A stretch of DNA of 64,000 bases from Isoetes taiwanensis. Lineage: Eukaryota; Streptophyta; Lycopodiopsida; Isoetales; Isoetaceae. Shown here piece after piece: positions 45,479-55,925 of the stretch. The position numbers were made by a program, and so were the translations under genes. How positions within the stretch are numbered: the stretch's first letter is position 1; each line of letters begins with the position of its first letter. The stretch is from assembly GCA_021234155.1 (NCBI GenBank), contig JAJEKV010000065.1, positions 7,647,333 through 7,711,332 on the forward strand, in the 5' to 3' direction. The notes beneath the pieces were generated by a model. It had not been told where the DNA came from. It saw nothing but the letters and a program-made list of their open reading frames with translations, and made no database searches.

Positions 45479-45491
45479 GGCTCTGATACCA
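45479..45491 (-). other. Copia-2 primer-binding site, tRNA-iMet type
   Basis: The reverse complement reads TGGTATCAGAGCC, one base from the 5' LTR. Confidence 0.9.
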
Positions 45492-45492
45492 A

Positions 45493-46077
45493 TGAAGATT
45501 GGAGTTAACTAGATATTTCAAGCAAATTCTCAAATTTAACTAGCCCAATTCAATAAGGGAAATTGCATAATCACTTAACAACCATGGGATATGGTATTTC
45601 CAATGCTCAACGAAACAAAATATCCTCAATGGTTTATTTACTTTCTCGACACTGACTTCTTCGACAGCCCAAGCCGACTTGATTACGATCTGCAAGCCTC
45701 ATTCAATTAACTCAGAAACATAATAGATACTAATTGATTTCATTTTCTCAGTCCGGCATTCATGCCGGACCGATCTGCTGTTGCCGCTCAAAAATAAGCT
45801 AATTTTTCAAGCGAGCCTTTTTTCGGCTTAACACCATTCGATACTTCAAATATCTTCTAAAAATAATGATCTTTATTTTAAGCAACCTTCAACCCTTTCC
45901 TTTTCGACCATATAATCTATTGAGACCATTGGGTTCAATCAACTCCCTTGAAACTATGAACTTGTCCTTTTGTTCTTTATTTTGTTCTTCTGTTCTTCAA
46001 GTCTATGTCAAACAATAGATCTTGAATAATCATGAGCATCACAAATTTCTCCCAATATTACATGAACAATATCTTCA
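45493..46077 (-). repeat. Copia-2 5' LTR
   Basis: 585 bp, partner of 28271-28855, with identical inverted ends TGAAGAT and ATCTTCA. Confidence 0.93.
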
Positions 46078-46082
46078 TGTAA
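46078..46082. repeat. Target-site duplication of copia-2, right copy
   Basis: TGTAA outside the right LTR, identical to 28266-28270. Deleting one copy rejoins the copia-1 integrase frame. Confidence 0.9.
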
Positions 46083-46740
46083 ATATTTCATCATATTTAT
46101 TGATGATTATTCTAGATACACCACTGTGTATTTTCTTAAAAAGAAATCTGCAGCTTTAGAATCTTTAAAAGAATACAAAGCTCTAGCTGAAAACCAACTT
46201 AGAAGAACGATCAAATGTCTCAGATCTGATAATGGTGGAGAATATATCTCCAAGGCGTTCATAAGTTTCTGTGCACAACATGGAATTGACAGAAATTTAA
46301 GGGCCCCATACTCTCCTCAGCAGAAAGAATCGCACTCTTGCTAGAAGTGTTAGAAGTATATTGCATTTAAGTCAACTTCCTCATTATTTTGGGCCGAAGC
46401 TCTAGCTACAGCTACCTATATTCAAAATCGGTTGCCAACATAAGATTTGCAAGACCAAACTCGATATGAAGCTTAGATTGGTAAGCAACCAACATTATCC
46501 CATCTAAAAGTGTTTGGTTGTATTGAATATGTGCATGTTCCTAAACAAAAACAAAGAAAATGGGAGGACCATAGTATCAAATGTATCTTTGTTGGCTACA
46601 GTATGTCTACCAAGGCATATCGTATGTACAATCCCCTTACCAAGAAGGTTTTCATCTCCCGAGATGTTACATTTGTTGAAAATACCTTCTGGAATCTAAA
46701 AGATGTATCTTCTACATTTGGTGTCAAGGCCCCTGGCAAG
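46078..46740 (+). pseudogene. Copia-1 integrase core, right part
   Basis: Coding resumes after the TGTAA duplication with FIIFIDDYSRY, then CLRSDNGGEYIS (second catalytic Asp) and YSPQQK. The NGVAERKN part with the catalytic Glu is missing and a frameshift follows at about 46322. A second frame from 46510 carries the C-terminal KCIFVGYS and ISRDVTFVE motifs. Confidence 0.75.
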
Positions 46741-47087
46741 TCCTCTATCCTCCAATATCTCCTCTCACTCAATATAATAACATGCAACCCAATCCTCCAA
46801 TTATTCAAGCAGAGCAACACATTCCTGTTATAGTTCCAGAGGAAGCCCCAGCAAACATAAACACTGAAGATCTTGCTCCCGAAATTATGCAAGATGAAGA
46901 TGTTCCAGATGCCCTACCACTCACCTCAAGTGACGAAGCCCCTGATAATGTGCAACAATTATGGATAGCCCACTTCCTCTAGTGGCATCCTCAAGTACAA
47001 GTCGATATGGCCGAAAACGTACTCCTTCTTTGAAGACTTTGGAGTCTTCTATGCAAACATTAAAGAAGCATTTTGCTATGCCCATAG

Positions 47088-47645
47088 TTGGTGATCCATA
47101 GACACTTAAAGATGCTTTATCAGATCCATTCCAAAGAATGGCATGATGCTATGGCTTCTGGATATGATTCTCTCATGAAGAATCAGACATGGACTTTGCA
47201 ACCACTCCCACTAAGGCATAAGGCAATTGGTTATAAATGTCTCTTTAAATGCAAATACAAAGCTGATGGATCCATTGATCGCTATAAAGCAAGATTAGTA
47301 GCAAAAGGATATTCTGAGATTGAAGGCATCGATTACCTTGATACCTTCTCTCCTGTTGTCAAAATGACATCCATCAGAACTCTCCTCACACTTGCTGCTG
47401 CTGCTCAAGATATGCACATCCATCAACCGGATGTTAAGACTGCATTTCACAATGGTAACTTGGAAGAAGATATCTTCATGAAACAACCTATGTTCAACCT
47501 GGATAAGAGACTCTAGTATGCAAGTTACATAAGTCTTTATATGGCCTCAAACAGTCTCCACGAGCATGGTATCAACGGATTGACACCCTTCTCAAGTTAC
47601 ATAGCTATGAACAAGGGGGAGCAGACAGTAACATCTATATCAAGA
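47088..47645 (+). pseudogene. Copia-1 reverse transcriptase, first part
   Basis: SKEWHDAMASGYDSLMKNQT is the typical start of copia RT; KARLVAKGYSEIEGIDYLDT and DVKTAFHNGNLEEDI follow. A stop at 47514 and a frame change lead to SLYGLKQSPRAWYQR. The frame then ends at the non-LTR-like insertion. Confidence 0.8.
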
Positions 47646-49191
47646 AGATAAGATAAGATAAGATGAATTTTTACGTCCACGGAAACCCAACGGGTTATGG
47701 GACGGCACATGCAAGGGCAATAGCCCATCTAAAACCTGGGGACTAGGCCCCATCATCAAACACAATAACCAAATATTAAAAGGCTATCAAGAATAAGATA
47801 AGATAATGCTAATGCTAGTGGTAAATTTATGCTTCTAAAATTATCTAGACATAGCCAGTCCAAGGATTAGAAGGCCATTGATCTAGAATAATTCTTTGCG
47901 CCTCCCACATTACCTTGCCCATTTCTTTTTTGGGCGGGCTGCCCTCACCTTGAGAGCTCCTCCTTACGGTTACACAATTGAAGAGGGGAGAGGTCCTCTG
48001 TCTTGAGAAACTAGTCCCTCCGAGAGATGGTTTCCATCTTTGAAGAACATGCGGCGGCACCCCGCCGTCACATGCATGACATCGATGAAAAAATGCATTG
48101 CGGCATCCGCTATCAGAAAGGGCATCATCTTACGCCCCTGCAACCCCTATAATCGCATAAATTCGGGGCTCTAGTAGCGAAGATCTTTGAGACAACCTAC
48201 TCTGTCGCTAGCTTCAACGCTGCGACTCCTGGTCCCCTTGGAATTGTGGGAGATGCGTAATACGCCCACCTCAACATATTCCCTTTCCAATGTCGCACTT
48301 CGCTTCAACACAATGTTTTCTTACGTGGTCGTAATTACGTATCTCTGAATGCATCTTGAGGCATCACTTGTGCCCACATAATGGGCTTTAGGGTCTGGAA
48401 CAAAGGCATGTATTAACTGTAATAAATGTGTCCATCTCTCAATAGACATGATCATAGATGTGGCCGTCATTCCTCCCTCAGAATGAATGAGTCGTACCTG
48501 GTCACGAAGTGTATGCGGCAAACACTGAACTTGCAGGTCTAGAGCACTTTGGAGATCCTCCCGATCTTGGAAGGTAAATGTACCAGGCCTGCTTGTGCCG
48601 ATATGAAGATGCCGCTGGGGACCAAAAAGAGAAGATGGCAAGTCCATTATTACACTGGAATTAGCTTGCCCCTGACCATGGAGCTATATGCTAGACCGAG
48701 CACTTATAGGACGAGGGACCTCCTGTGCAAACAATGATTCCTGAGTAGGAGGCTTTTTCTTTTCCCTGTCCATCCTTACACCAAATCTCTCCTTATTACT
48801 AGCCCTTTCTGTCATGAATGAAATCAAAGCAGCTATATACAAAAGTTAAATCAAAGCGGAAGCCTTAATCTAAAAGATCTGAAACACAATATCCAATACT
48901 GCAAACCCTACCAAAGCCGGCCGGAACAGGACTGTTTTGACACAGAAAACGTAACCAAAGATGGGCATACCATACACCATCGAAACAATCCTGGAGAGAG
49001 CTTTCCAAAGCAATAAGCCTCACCTGAAACGGAGTCCTGGATCAAAAGTTATGCTAGAAACTGTGTTGCCGGCGAAAAGTTGCGCTACATGGCGCCTAGG
49101 GTTTCAGAAATACAAGGCCTGACTTGAACAGATTAGTGAAGCCATCAACAAAAAATAGACTGAAAAAATATAGACTCTTCTTTCCTGCTGG
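47646..49191 (-). mobile_element. Non-LTR retroposon-like insertion with GATAA-type tail
   Basis: TCAAGA occurs at 47640-47645 and 49192-49197, and removing the segment restores the copia-1 RT frame (IYIK followed by CHILLLALFVDD). The left end is a run of AAGAT/AAGATA repeats, which on the minus strand is a 3' microsatellite tail (TTATC repeats) as found on some plant LINEs and SINEs. A second GATAA cluster lies at about 47795. The interior has two minus-strand ORFs (47845-48060 and 48321-48647) without reverse transcriptase, so it is non-autonomous or internally deleted. Its protein fragments are unrecognised. Confidence 0.6.
48321..48647 (-). CDS. Unrecognised ORF inside the non-LTR-like insertion
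   Basis: A 108-codon frame begins MDLPSSLFGPQRHLHIGTS. Upstream the same strand continues with a Lys/Pro-rich segment (REKKKPPTQESLF). It could be part of an ORF1-type RNA-binding protein, but no zinc knuckle or RRM is visible. Confidence 0.25.
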   Translation of the reverse strand: MDLPSSLFGPQRHLHIGTSRPGTFTFQDREDLQSALDLQVQCLPHTLRDQVRLIHSEGGMTATSMIMSIERWTHLLQLIHAFVPDPKAHYVGTSDASRCIQRYVITTT

Positions 49192-49197
49192 TCAAGA

Positions 49198-49358
49198 GAA
49201 ACTGTCATATTTTGCTCCTAGCTCTATTTGTGGATGATGCCATATTAATAAGCAACAACTTGAATTTTCTGAGCACTCAGTATAAACAATTTTTTGCCAA
49301 AGAATTTCAAATGACTGATTATGGTGAAATTGCTCACTACTTAAGAATCCAAGTCCTA

Positions 49359-49399
<41 letters not shown>

Positions 49400-50209
49400 T
49401 TCATCTCAGTCAACAAAGATATATTGAAGACCTCTTAAAGAAATTTGAGATGGATAAAAGCAAGCCAATAAGTACTCCAATGGATATGAATATAAAATTG
49501 TCCAAAGATATGTGTCCCCAAAATCCTCAAGAAGAAGAGACTATGAAGAATACATCCTATGCAAGTGCAGTAGGCAGTCTCATGTATGCTGCTATATGTA
49601 CAAGACCCGACATTGCTCACGCAGTCATTTTCATGAGTCAATTCTTGAGTAATCCAGGACCTCTGCACTGGGCTGCAGTGAAGAAAATTCTTCACTATCT
49701 TTCTGGCACCCCTGACTTTGGACTTACATTACAAGGTTGTTTGCTCACACTCACAGGTTATAGTGATGCTTCTTATGCCAATGATGTTGAAATTCACAAA
49801 TCCACAACTGGATATTATGTCCTGGTGTAGTAAAAAGCATCTTATAATTTCCTTATCGAGTGCTGAAGCCGGATATATAGCTATTTGCCAAGCAACAAAA
49901 GAAGCTCTGTGGCTCTGCAGGTTACTTAAAGACATCATGATACCTTCACAAGGAACGATGTTAATCAAGACTGATAGCACAAGTTGCGTCAGCATAGCAA
50001 CTCAACCAAGAATCAATATTAGATCAAAACATCTTGAGATCCAGTATCACTTTGTACGAGAAACGATTCTCGAGCAGAAGATTCAACTTCAATATTGCCC
50101 CACTGAAGACATGGTAGCATATTTTCTTACAAAACCTCTACCAAAAGACAAATTTGTTCTATGCAGACAAAGCCTCAACATAGAAGACAGTCTGACATGC
50201 ATCGGCTAA
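49198..50209 (+). pseudogene. Copia-1 reverse transcriptase end and RNase H
   Basis: The frame opens with LLALFVDDAILIS, where FVDD is the RT catalytic motif (usual YVDD), and is broken at 49362-49391 by a 30-base A run. It continues with MDKSKPISTPMD, SYASAVGSLMYAA, RPDIAHAV and GYSDASYAND (RNase H Asp). A stop at about 49828 and a frame change follow, then SLSSAEAGYIA, KTDSTS and RSKHLEIQYHFVRE. The natural end is at 50209, just before the polypurine tract. Confidence 0.8.
49362..49391 (+). repeat. Poly(A) run of 30 bases within copia-1 pol
   Basis: Thirty consecutive A residues interrupt the RT reading frame. The surrounding codons (CTAAGC before and GAAGACAATT after) fit a homologous RT with few Lys codons there, so this is an expansion and not ancestral coding. 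Confidence 0.9.
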
Positions 50210-50216
50210 GGGGGAG

Positions 50217-50552
50217 TGTTAACGGAATGGGATTCCGCAGGTTACCCGCTGCCTGCAAACCGTTATTATTTTGCCACGTCACCCTTAAAGCCACATAAGC
50301 TTGTCCACCTCATTGATCCATGTCTCCAATAGACATATCTTTTCCAATAGCCATGTCCTTTCCCAAAAGACATGCCCTCATGACCTTTCATATATCCTTT
50401 CACCTGCTTATATAAAGTGTCCTATTTTCCATATTTTCAATACAGTTCAACTCAAGCATTGCATAACTACGGGGAGTCCTTCCAGTCTACTACTATCTCT
50501 CAAGACAAATATATATTTTCAAATTCATACATGAATATATGATTCCGTTATC
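50217..50552 (+). repeat. Copia-1 3' LTR (right end approximate)
   Basis: An AAGGGGGAG polypurine tract at 50208-50216 is followed by TGTTAACGGAA. The inverted counterpart, TTCCGTTATCT, near 50543-50553 probably marks the end, with two substitutions from the expected TTCCGTTAACA. No 5' partner is present. Confidence 0.6.
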
Positions 50553-51354
50553 TATTCAATTTTGTATGTTTATATAAGATTCTTGTTTTTCTGCCATTTG
50601 CATTATATTTAATTTCATCAAGCCTTTGCGCTGGCTTTTTTCTAATGGCATCTGCTACCCCTGAAAAGTTTGTGGCTTGCAAGTGGCATTATTTCGATCT
50701 ATGAATATGAATAGAATAGAGATGGAGCAAATACAACAACATTAATACGTTAAAAGAAATGAATGGCGCCGCAACCAAATCAGACAATTCATTAAATTAA
50801 CATAAAATTTGAGATCGCGTTTCATTGCACTTTTGCCTGTATGAGTTCAAGAAGGCTGTCATTCATAACTTTAAATCACTTCCATCCTTTCTTTTTATTC
50901 AAAGCTGTTATAAAGGTCATACTTCATTAAATGCCCTGGCATTTTACAAGAAGGTCCATTGTTGTTCCTTTTCCTTATAATTCGTAGGCATGAGGTAGAT
51001 CATGCATGTACTTCGATATACAATGCAAACCTACTAAGCATAATTTTCAATTTCCATTCTTGTCATTCTGTAGCTTTTTGTGTCACTTCAAAATCATAAA
51101 TTTTCCAAAGCTTACCTGCAAATATGGCATGTGGTTTGATGAGGCACATCATACAGTTATTATAAACATCACGTCGTCCTATCATGGAAAAAAATGATAT
51201 TTCCTACAGTTTTCACACAGCAAACACCATAAAAGACATGGCCGAGCATGAGCTTGGAAAGCATATAAAAAAAATAATTGTTCCAAGCAAATATCCTTTC
51301 TATGGGTACACATTAATATGATTGACCAAAATTAGCTGCTTCTACAATATACTC
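50553..51354. other. No recognised gene
   Basis: AT-rich spacer between the nested retrotransposons and the NDK-like gene. Its right part should be the 3' flank of that minus-strand gene. Confidence 0.4.
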
Positions 51355-52033
51355 TTAGTGGAACGATTGATAATAAGTAAATAAACTTATCTTTTCTGCT
51401 GTTTTTGTAGAATCAGACCCATGGCAAGCATTTCTTGAGTCATCCATATCAAACTGTGCTCGTAGAACTTGGAGCTTTCAGCTTGGCTTCCTTAGTAGAT
51501 GCTGGCCCTGTGGATCATGTAACCAATGGAAATTTACAATACGACCCACTTATGTCAGGGCAAATATGTGTTCTTACCAAAAAGAAGCCGCCATTTTTTA
51601 GCAGCATCCTCTGAAACAAGCTCCATTGCCACACATGGACCACTTGAGATCAGCTCAGTCAGATCCCTGAGAGAAAGCAAGGTGTCAAAGAGACGTTAAC
51701 TACTTCCAGAAGAAACTTTGAGACAGAAATCTAAGCTTGTATGTATAACAAAAATCTACAGAGACACCTCTACAAAGAGGCAGATATGTTTGCATGGATT
51801 TTGTAAAACTCTTGTGCCTGGTTCAGAGATAACTTGCACATCCTAAGCTGCTTGACAATGAAGCCATTGCTATATGCGGCATCAATAATTTTACCCATAT
51901 GTTTTATGGCATCTAGCTTTATCACTGCAAGTGTCTTATTAATACAGACAAACAAACTCATAAATCTATTCCAAGGTGAATATTCAATATAAATAGAACA
52001 TATGTCTCTTGCAATGGCTCCATGTGCTTCCAT
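51355..52033 (-). CDS. Nucleoside diphosphate kinase domain, NME7/NDK7-like, three exons visible
   Basis: Minus-strand exons read TLAVIKLDAIKHMGKIID and FIVKQLRMCKLSLNQAQEFY (about 51780-52004). Next comes DLTELISSGPCVAMELVSED with KKWRLLFG (51578-51666; clean CAG acceptor and GTAAGA donor). The last block has GPASTKEAKLKAPSS and SRNACHGSDST (51355-51507). This is an NDK fold: the nucleotide-binding KxDA segment, the SGP/AMEL core, and NACHGSD with the phosphorylated His. NDKs transfer a phosphate between nucleoside di- and triphosphates. The wording (KHMGKIID, RMCKLS) is closer to the axonemal NME7 class than to housekeeping NDKs. One single-base frameshift precedes FDMDDSRNACHG, which is either sequence error or decay. 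The short segment between exons one and two (usual RPFF) is not found. Upstream exons, including any DM10 domain, were not identified. Confidence 0.6.
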
Positions 52034-53122
52034 ATAAAGTCATCACCATATGCCTCAATCTCAAGCTGCCTTGAGTAAAAAGTTATTGAACTGCCTTGAG
52101 CATAAAGTTATTGAACTGCCAAGACACAGATGCTCCAAATGTATTTCTGGATGGCCAACTCTCTTCAAAAGTATCTTTTGATTTTTAATGTCATACTGTA
52201 TTTCATAAAGATGCAATTAAAGCATGGTCAAGTAATGAAATTATATGTGGTGTATTTGAACAAAAAATTTAAAATGAAACCAGCTCACCACAATCGGAAG
52301 GGTAGTGAAATAATTGGAACTTCCATATGAATTTTGTCTTCGGCTCCAGCCAACTCACAAATCTTGGTCACAATATTTGAGCAGCCATGTATAAGGGTCA
52401 TAGTTGCACTAGGAATTGCCGTTTGTAGTGATTTGCCTACATCGCGAAAAGGGGAAAAACATGCTTACCATCTCGGGGAAGGATCTTGCAGAGTAGCTGA
52501 GGCGATAATCAAAGGAAAAATCTAGTCTGTTGTATCAGTGCTGGAGCGCCTCCGGTTCTTCACAAAGTTGCCATTCTAAGAAGACAATGAGGTTTAATGA
52601 ACTACTTGGAATGTGCAATACTATGTCCAAGCCGGTCTTCCCAAATCATCTAAAATGGACCCTCTTATTTCCATGCTTACATAAGTGAAAACTTTTCTAG
52701 AACCGGTTTGTGTCTGTCGCAACACCACAATCATCTCCTTGCAAAGTTCACTATCACTTCTAACAAACATAATCAGCCTGTGGCACACACAGAAATAAGG
52801 AATGCAAGATTGGAGCTTCAGTCTGCCTTGCCAGTTAGCCAGTTCAAACATCCGCGATCCAGAACGCAAGTGACTGCCAATTAGGTTTGGAGCAGTTATT
52901 GGCATATCTTAAGTATATTCTAGCATATACCTAAAATATGCCGAAACCCACATGAGCGAGGGTTTGTCCCCCGACGAGTGAACAACAATATATTACGTGC
53001 GGGAATGTCCAGGGGAGGACATTATGCATCGCATCATAGCCGTCGATTTGTGACGAAACTCATCGATGGGGCGCCATTTTCCCATCAACGACGATTGCGT
53101 ACTTTGCTTGCCAACTCCGGCG
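52034..53122. other. Region between divergent NDK-like and epsin genes; unresolved minus-strand exons
   Basis: It should hold the missing 5' exons of the minus-strand NDK-like gene and the promoter of the epsin gene. Minus-strand frames at 52621-52905 (SDSELCKEMIVVLRQ, after a splice-like GTGTGTGCCACAG) and around 52330-52450 are candidate exons, but neither resembles a domain I can name. Confidence 0.35.
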
Positions 53123-55925
53123 ATGGATTTCAGGAAGGCTTTTGATCACACCGTCAGACAGTTGTAAGTCTAAAGATCATTTACTACGTTTGTTTTTCAA
53201 GCTTCCTAACCGCATGCTTCTCAGGAAAAGAGAAGTTAACAGAAATGTGTTGCGCCTTCCGGAAGCCGAACTCAAGGTAAGAATTTGTTCAACGATGTGA
53301 GTATGATTATTCATTTACTTAACACCAAAGTTGATTAATCGTTGTCTTCACAGGCCATTGATGCAACAGATAATGAGCCCTGGGGACCCCATGGGTCTTA
53401 TATGGCAGACATAGCAAATGCCACTTACAATAGGTATGTTGTCCATAATTTTTAAGTTGTATGTTTTTGGGGTCTGATCCCATTTCATTATAGGAATGAC
53501 ATGCATTCTGTCATGGCTGTGTTGTGGAGGCGAATTAACGATACTGGGAAAAATTGGAGGCATGTATACAAGGTAGGTTTTCTATGGTTTTATGTATTTC
53601 TGATGATATGCATCTTGTACCAATGATTGGCCCAACTTTCAGAGTCTAATAATACTGGAGTACATTGTAGCCAATGGTTCCCGAGAGGCAGTAGAAGAGA
53701 TACAAGATCATATATTTCAAATCCAGGCATGCTCCTACCCAGAGTATCTCTCTTAAATGCCATAATCTGTTAAAGCTCTAGCTTGGAGAACAGCCATAGT
53801 GATAACAAGCTTACCTCCGGAGGTAGATTAGTTATTATTTTTAAGCCGTCTTTGAAGTCCCGTTGATGCTCCACAGCCTCTTATACAGTTCCAATACGTG
53901 GAACAACCTACCCTGAAAGATCAGGGTTTAAATGTAAGGAAAAAAGCCCAGGATCTTCTGAATATTCTTACTGACAAGGAGAAAATTATTGAAATTCGTA
54001 AGAAGGCAGAAGCAAACAGGAACAAGCATGCATGGAATCATGGGATCTCAAGCACAGGGGGAGCATTTACGGCTGCCCTTGGGAACCAGGAAAATGTGTC
54101 CAGGGAGGATGAAAATGATGGATATACAGGAAGGAAATTCAGCTTGTCTAAAACGCATGGATATAGCACTACACAAAGAGATGATTATGATCCTGAAAGA
54201 CGAGGGCAGTCATTTTCCATGGAACCGGTTTCAACATTGAACGAGGTGACAATCAGTACTTATGGTAGATACAACTATGATTCGAAGGACACACGTCCAC
54301 CTCCTAGTTATGATGAAATATTTAAACAAGAAGATGTCCGCAGAGCAAGTGTTCCAAGCTATCATGAATTTCTTGCCAGCGAAGCTCCCCCTCGACGCAT
54401 GACAATGCCTCAAAGACCTTCAGGTCCAAGGGACATGTCCGAATCCCCTAGTTCTTTGCCGAGCATTGCACCTCCTCCAAGATATGATGATTTTGATCCT
54501 CGGGCAGACTCAAACCAAGATGGTAAATTTCTTTCAACACTGTTCTTGTAAGGAAATCTCTTTAATTGTCAACAATGACACACCTCAAGTTTGGCAGATC
54601 CAACATTAGATGACTTCAATCCACGGGCGGCATCCACATTGGTGGGTAAGTTTTTTGTACTTGAAGTTGTGGGCATTTGGAAGGGGGTTTCTAAACATAG
54701 ACACTAAGAGCAAAATTAGCTGAAGTGAAACATAAGCCTTTATAAGTTACATCTATGACCACCTATTTACAATTGTTGCTTCATTATGCTGCCTTTTATG
54801 TTTCCTGTATTACAAATTTTTCCTACTTTCTGCCATTATAGATGCTCCTGCTAATTTATTTAATGGAGAAGAATTTGAACCTTCATTTGTATCTGCTCCA
54901 ACGCAAATAACAGCAGCAGCATCGTTGGTAAACTATTCTATGAGTTATCATAGAGCCTGATATCCATTTACCATTTTCTTGATATCATGTTCTTAATCTC
55001 TCGGCTAAACCATCTTTGAGAAAAGTTGCACAGCTTTGTGTAAACATTTGTACTTATGTTATGGGAAGACAGAACTGCCCAAAGCTTTAATGATTATCAT
55101 GAAACAAGTCCTTTTGTTTGCAGGATCTAGCAAAGAGGGCCGCAGAGGATAGCGTTAATAGTAGCAGCTATGTTAACCTGTATTCTTCCAAGACAGTGCA
55201 TTCAAGTCAAGTGGCAGTTGAAGAACACGATGATTTCAAGTCAGGGCAGTCCAGTAAAGTGGCAATTCAGAAACATGATGTCACTTATGCTGTCCCGGTG
55301 GATGCTGTTACAACTAGAGATACTTTTTTGCGTGTGAATAGATGCCCTCAAGTACTGAAATCCACATTTCCAACACCATCTTTATGGAATAGCACACGTG
55401 GTTCCCTCAAGATCCATGATGGTCAAAGTCTGCAGCTCTTCAGTTTTTCTATAGCATCATCTCTTTGTAGATACGCATGCCCTTTGGCGGGGGAAATCTG
55501 GTCAGTCACATGATTTGTCAGTATGCCTATGAAAGAAAATGGCAAATTTGCAAGATTACACACATTCAAGGTGGAAAATACAGAGAAGAATCAAAGGCAC
55601 TTCTTGAAATGTTTTAATGAGTTGACCCATTTCAACATCCAATATTGCTTATTGAAAGCCTTTAGAAGTTTATGCAGCAATTCTCAGCCAACTGATGAGT
55701 TTCCTTTCTATCTAGAACAATGAGTGAAAAATCTACAAATTCAATAAGTTTTAACATAATGCAGTCATGTTGATTTACATGAGTTTGCAATTTCCAGCTC
55801 CAATTTTGGATCCTGAGCCAAGGCCCTCGCAAAAAAGCAGCCCGACAGAGTCAGAAACAAGCAAAGAAGGCAATCAGAAAGGGAATCGAAGACTTCAAAG
55901 TCTACATATTGAGCACATTATTTGA
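53123..55925 (+). CDS. Epsin-like ENTH-domain protein (clathrin adaptor), about ten exons
   Basis: Spliced reading gives a plant epsin. ENTH domains bind phosphoinositides and bend membrane at clathrin-coated sites of the Golgi and endosomes. Exons: 53123-53163, 53225-53276, 53354-53433, 53494-53572, 53643-53726, 53877-54522, 54598-54645, 54842-54927, one from 55124, and a last exon about 55798-55925. All phases match up to 55124. ENTH motifs in order: [69 protein letters not shown], then [20 protein letters not shown]. The tail is disordered, with PPPSYDEIF and repeated [14 protein letters not shown] and EPSFV motifs, suited to adaptor and clathrin binding. The start ATG gives the expected N-terminus. 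The intron at 53727-53876 begins with GC (CAG|GC) in place of GT. The donor leaving the exon at 55124 is unresolved; reading through, that frame ends at 55513. Nothing in the ENTH domain looks broken. Confidence 0.85.

Larger units (their letters stand above)
28271..46077 (-). mobile_element. Copia-2: Ty1/copia retrotransposon nested in copia-1
   Basis: Two 585-bp LTRs (28271-28855 and 45493-46077) bound a minus-strand element with gag, protease-integrase and RT-RNase H in copia order. It has a tRNA-iMet primer-binding site, a polypurine tract and a TGTAA target duplication (28266-28270 and 46078-46082). By eye the LTRs differ at about six positions, all transitions, so the insertion is fairly young. 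Gypsy-2 interrupts it inside the RT (30248-42599). Without gypsy-2 it would be about 5.45 kb. It has only a few frameshifts outside the damaged tract near 30.03-30.25 kb. Confidence 0.92.
27915..50552 (+). mobile_element. Copia-1: truncated Ty1/copia element, host of the nested insertions
   Basis: Plus-strand copia fragments run from the GAG-pre-integrase region (27915-28270) to integrase, RT and RNase H (46078-50209) and a 3' LTR at 50217. They are split by copia-2 (28271-46077) and by a non-LTR-like insertion (47646-49191). The join GGATGTAA / TGTAAATATTTC restores the frame, which proves the interruption. The 5' LTR, gag and protease are missing. Stops, frameshifts and a 30-base A run make the coding region inactive. 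Confidence 0.8.

Noticed and set aside
49192-49416. Minus-strand ORF with a poly-Phe run
   Set aside because: It is the complement of the 30-base A run inside copia-1 RT.
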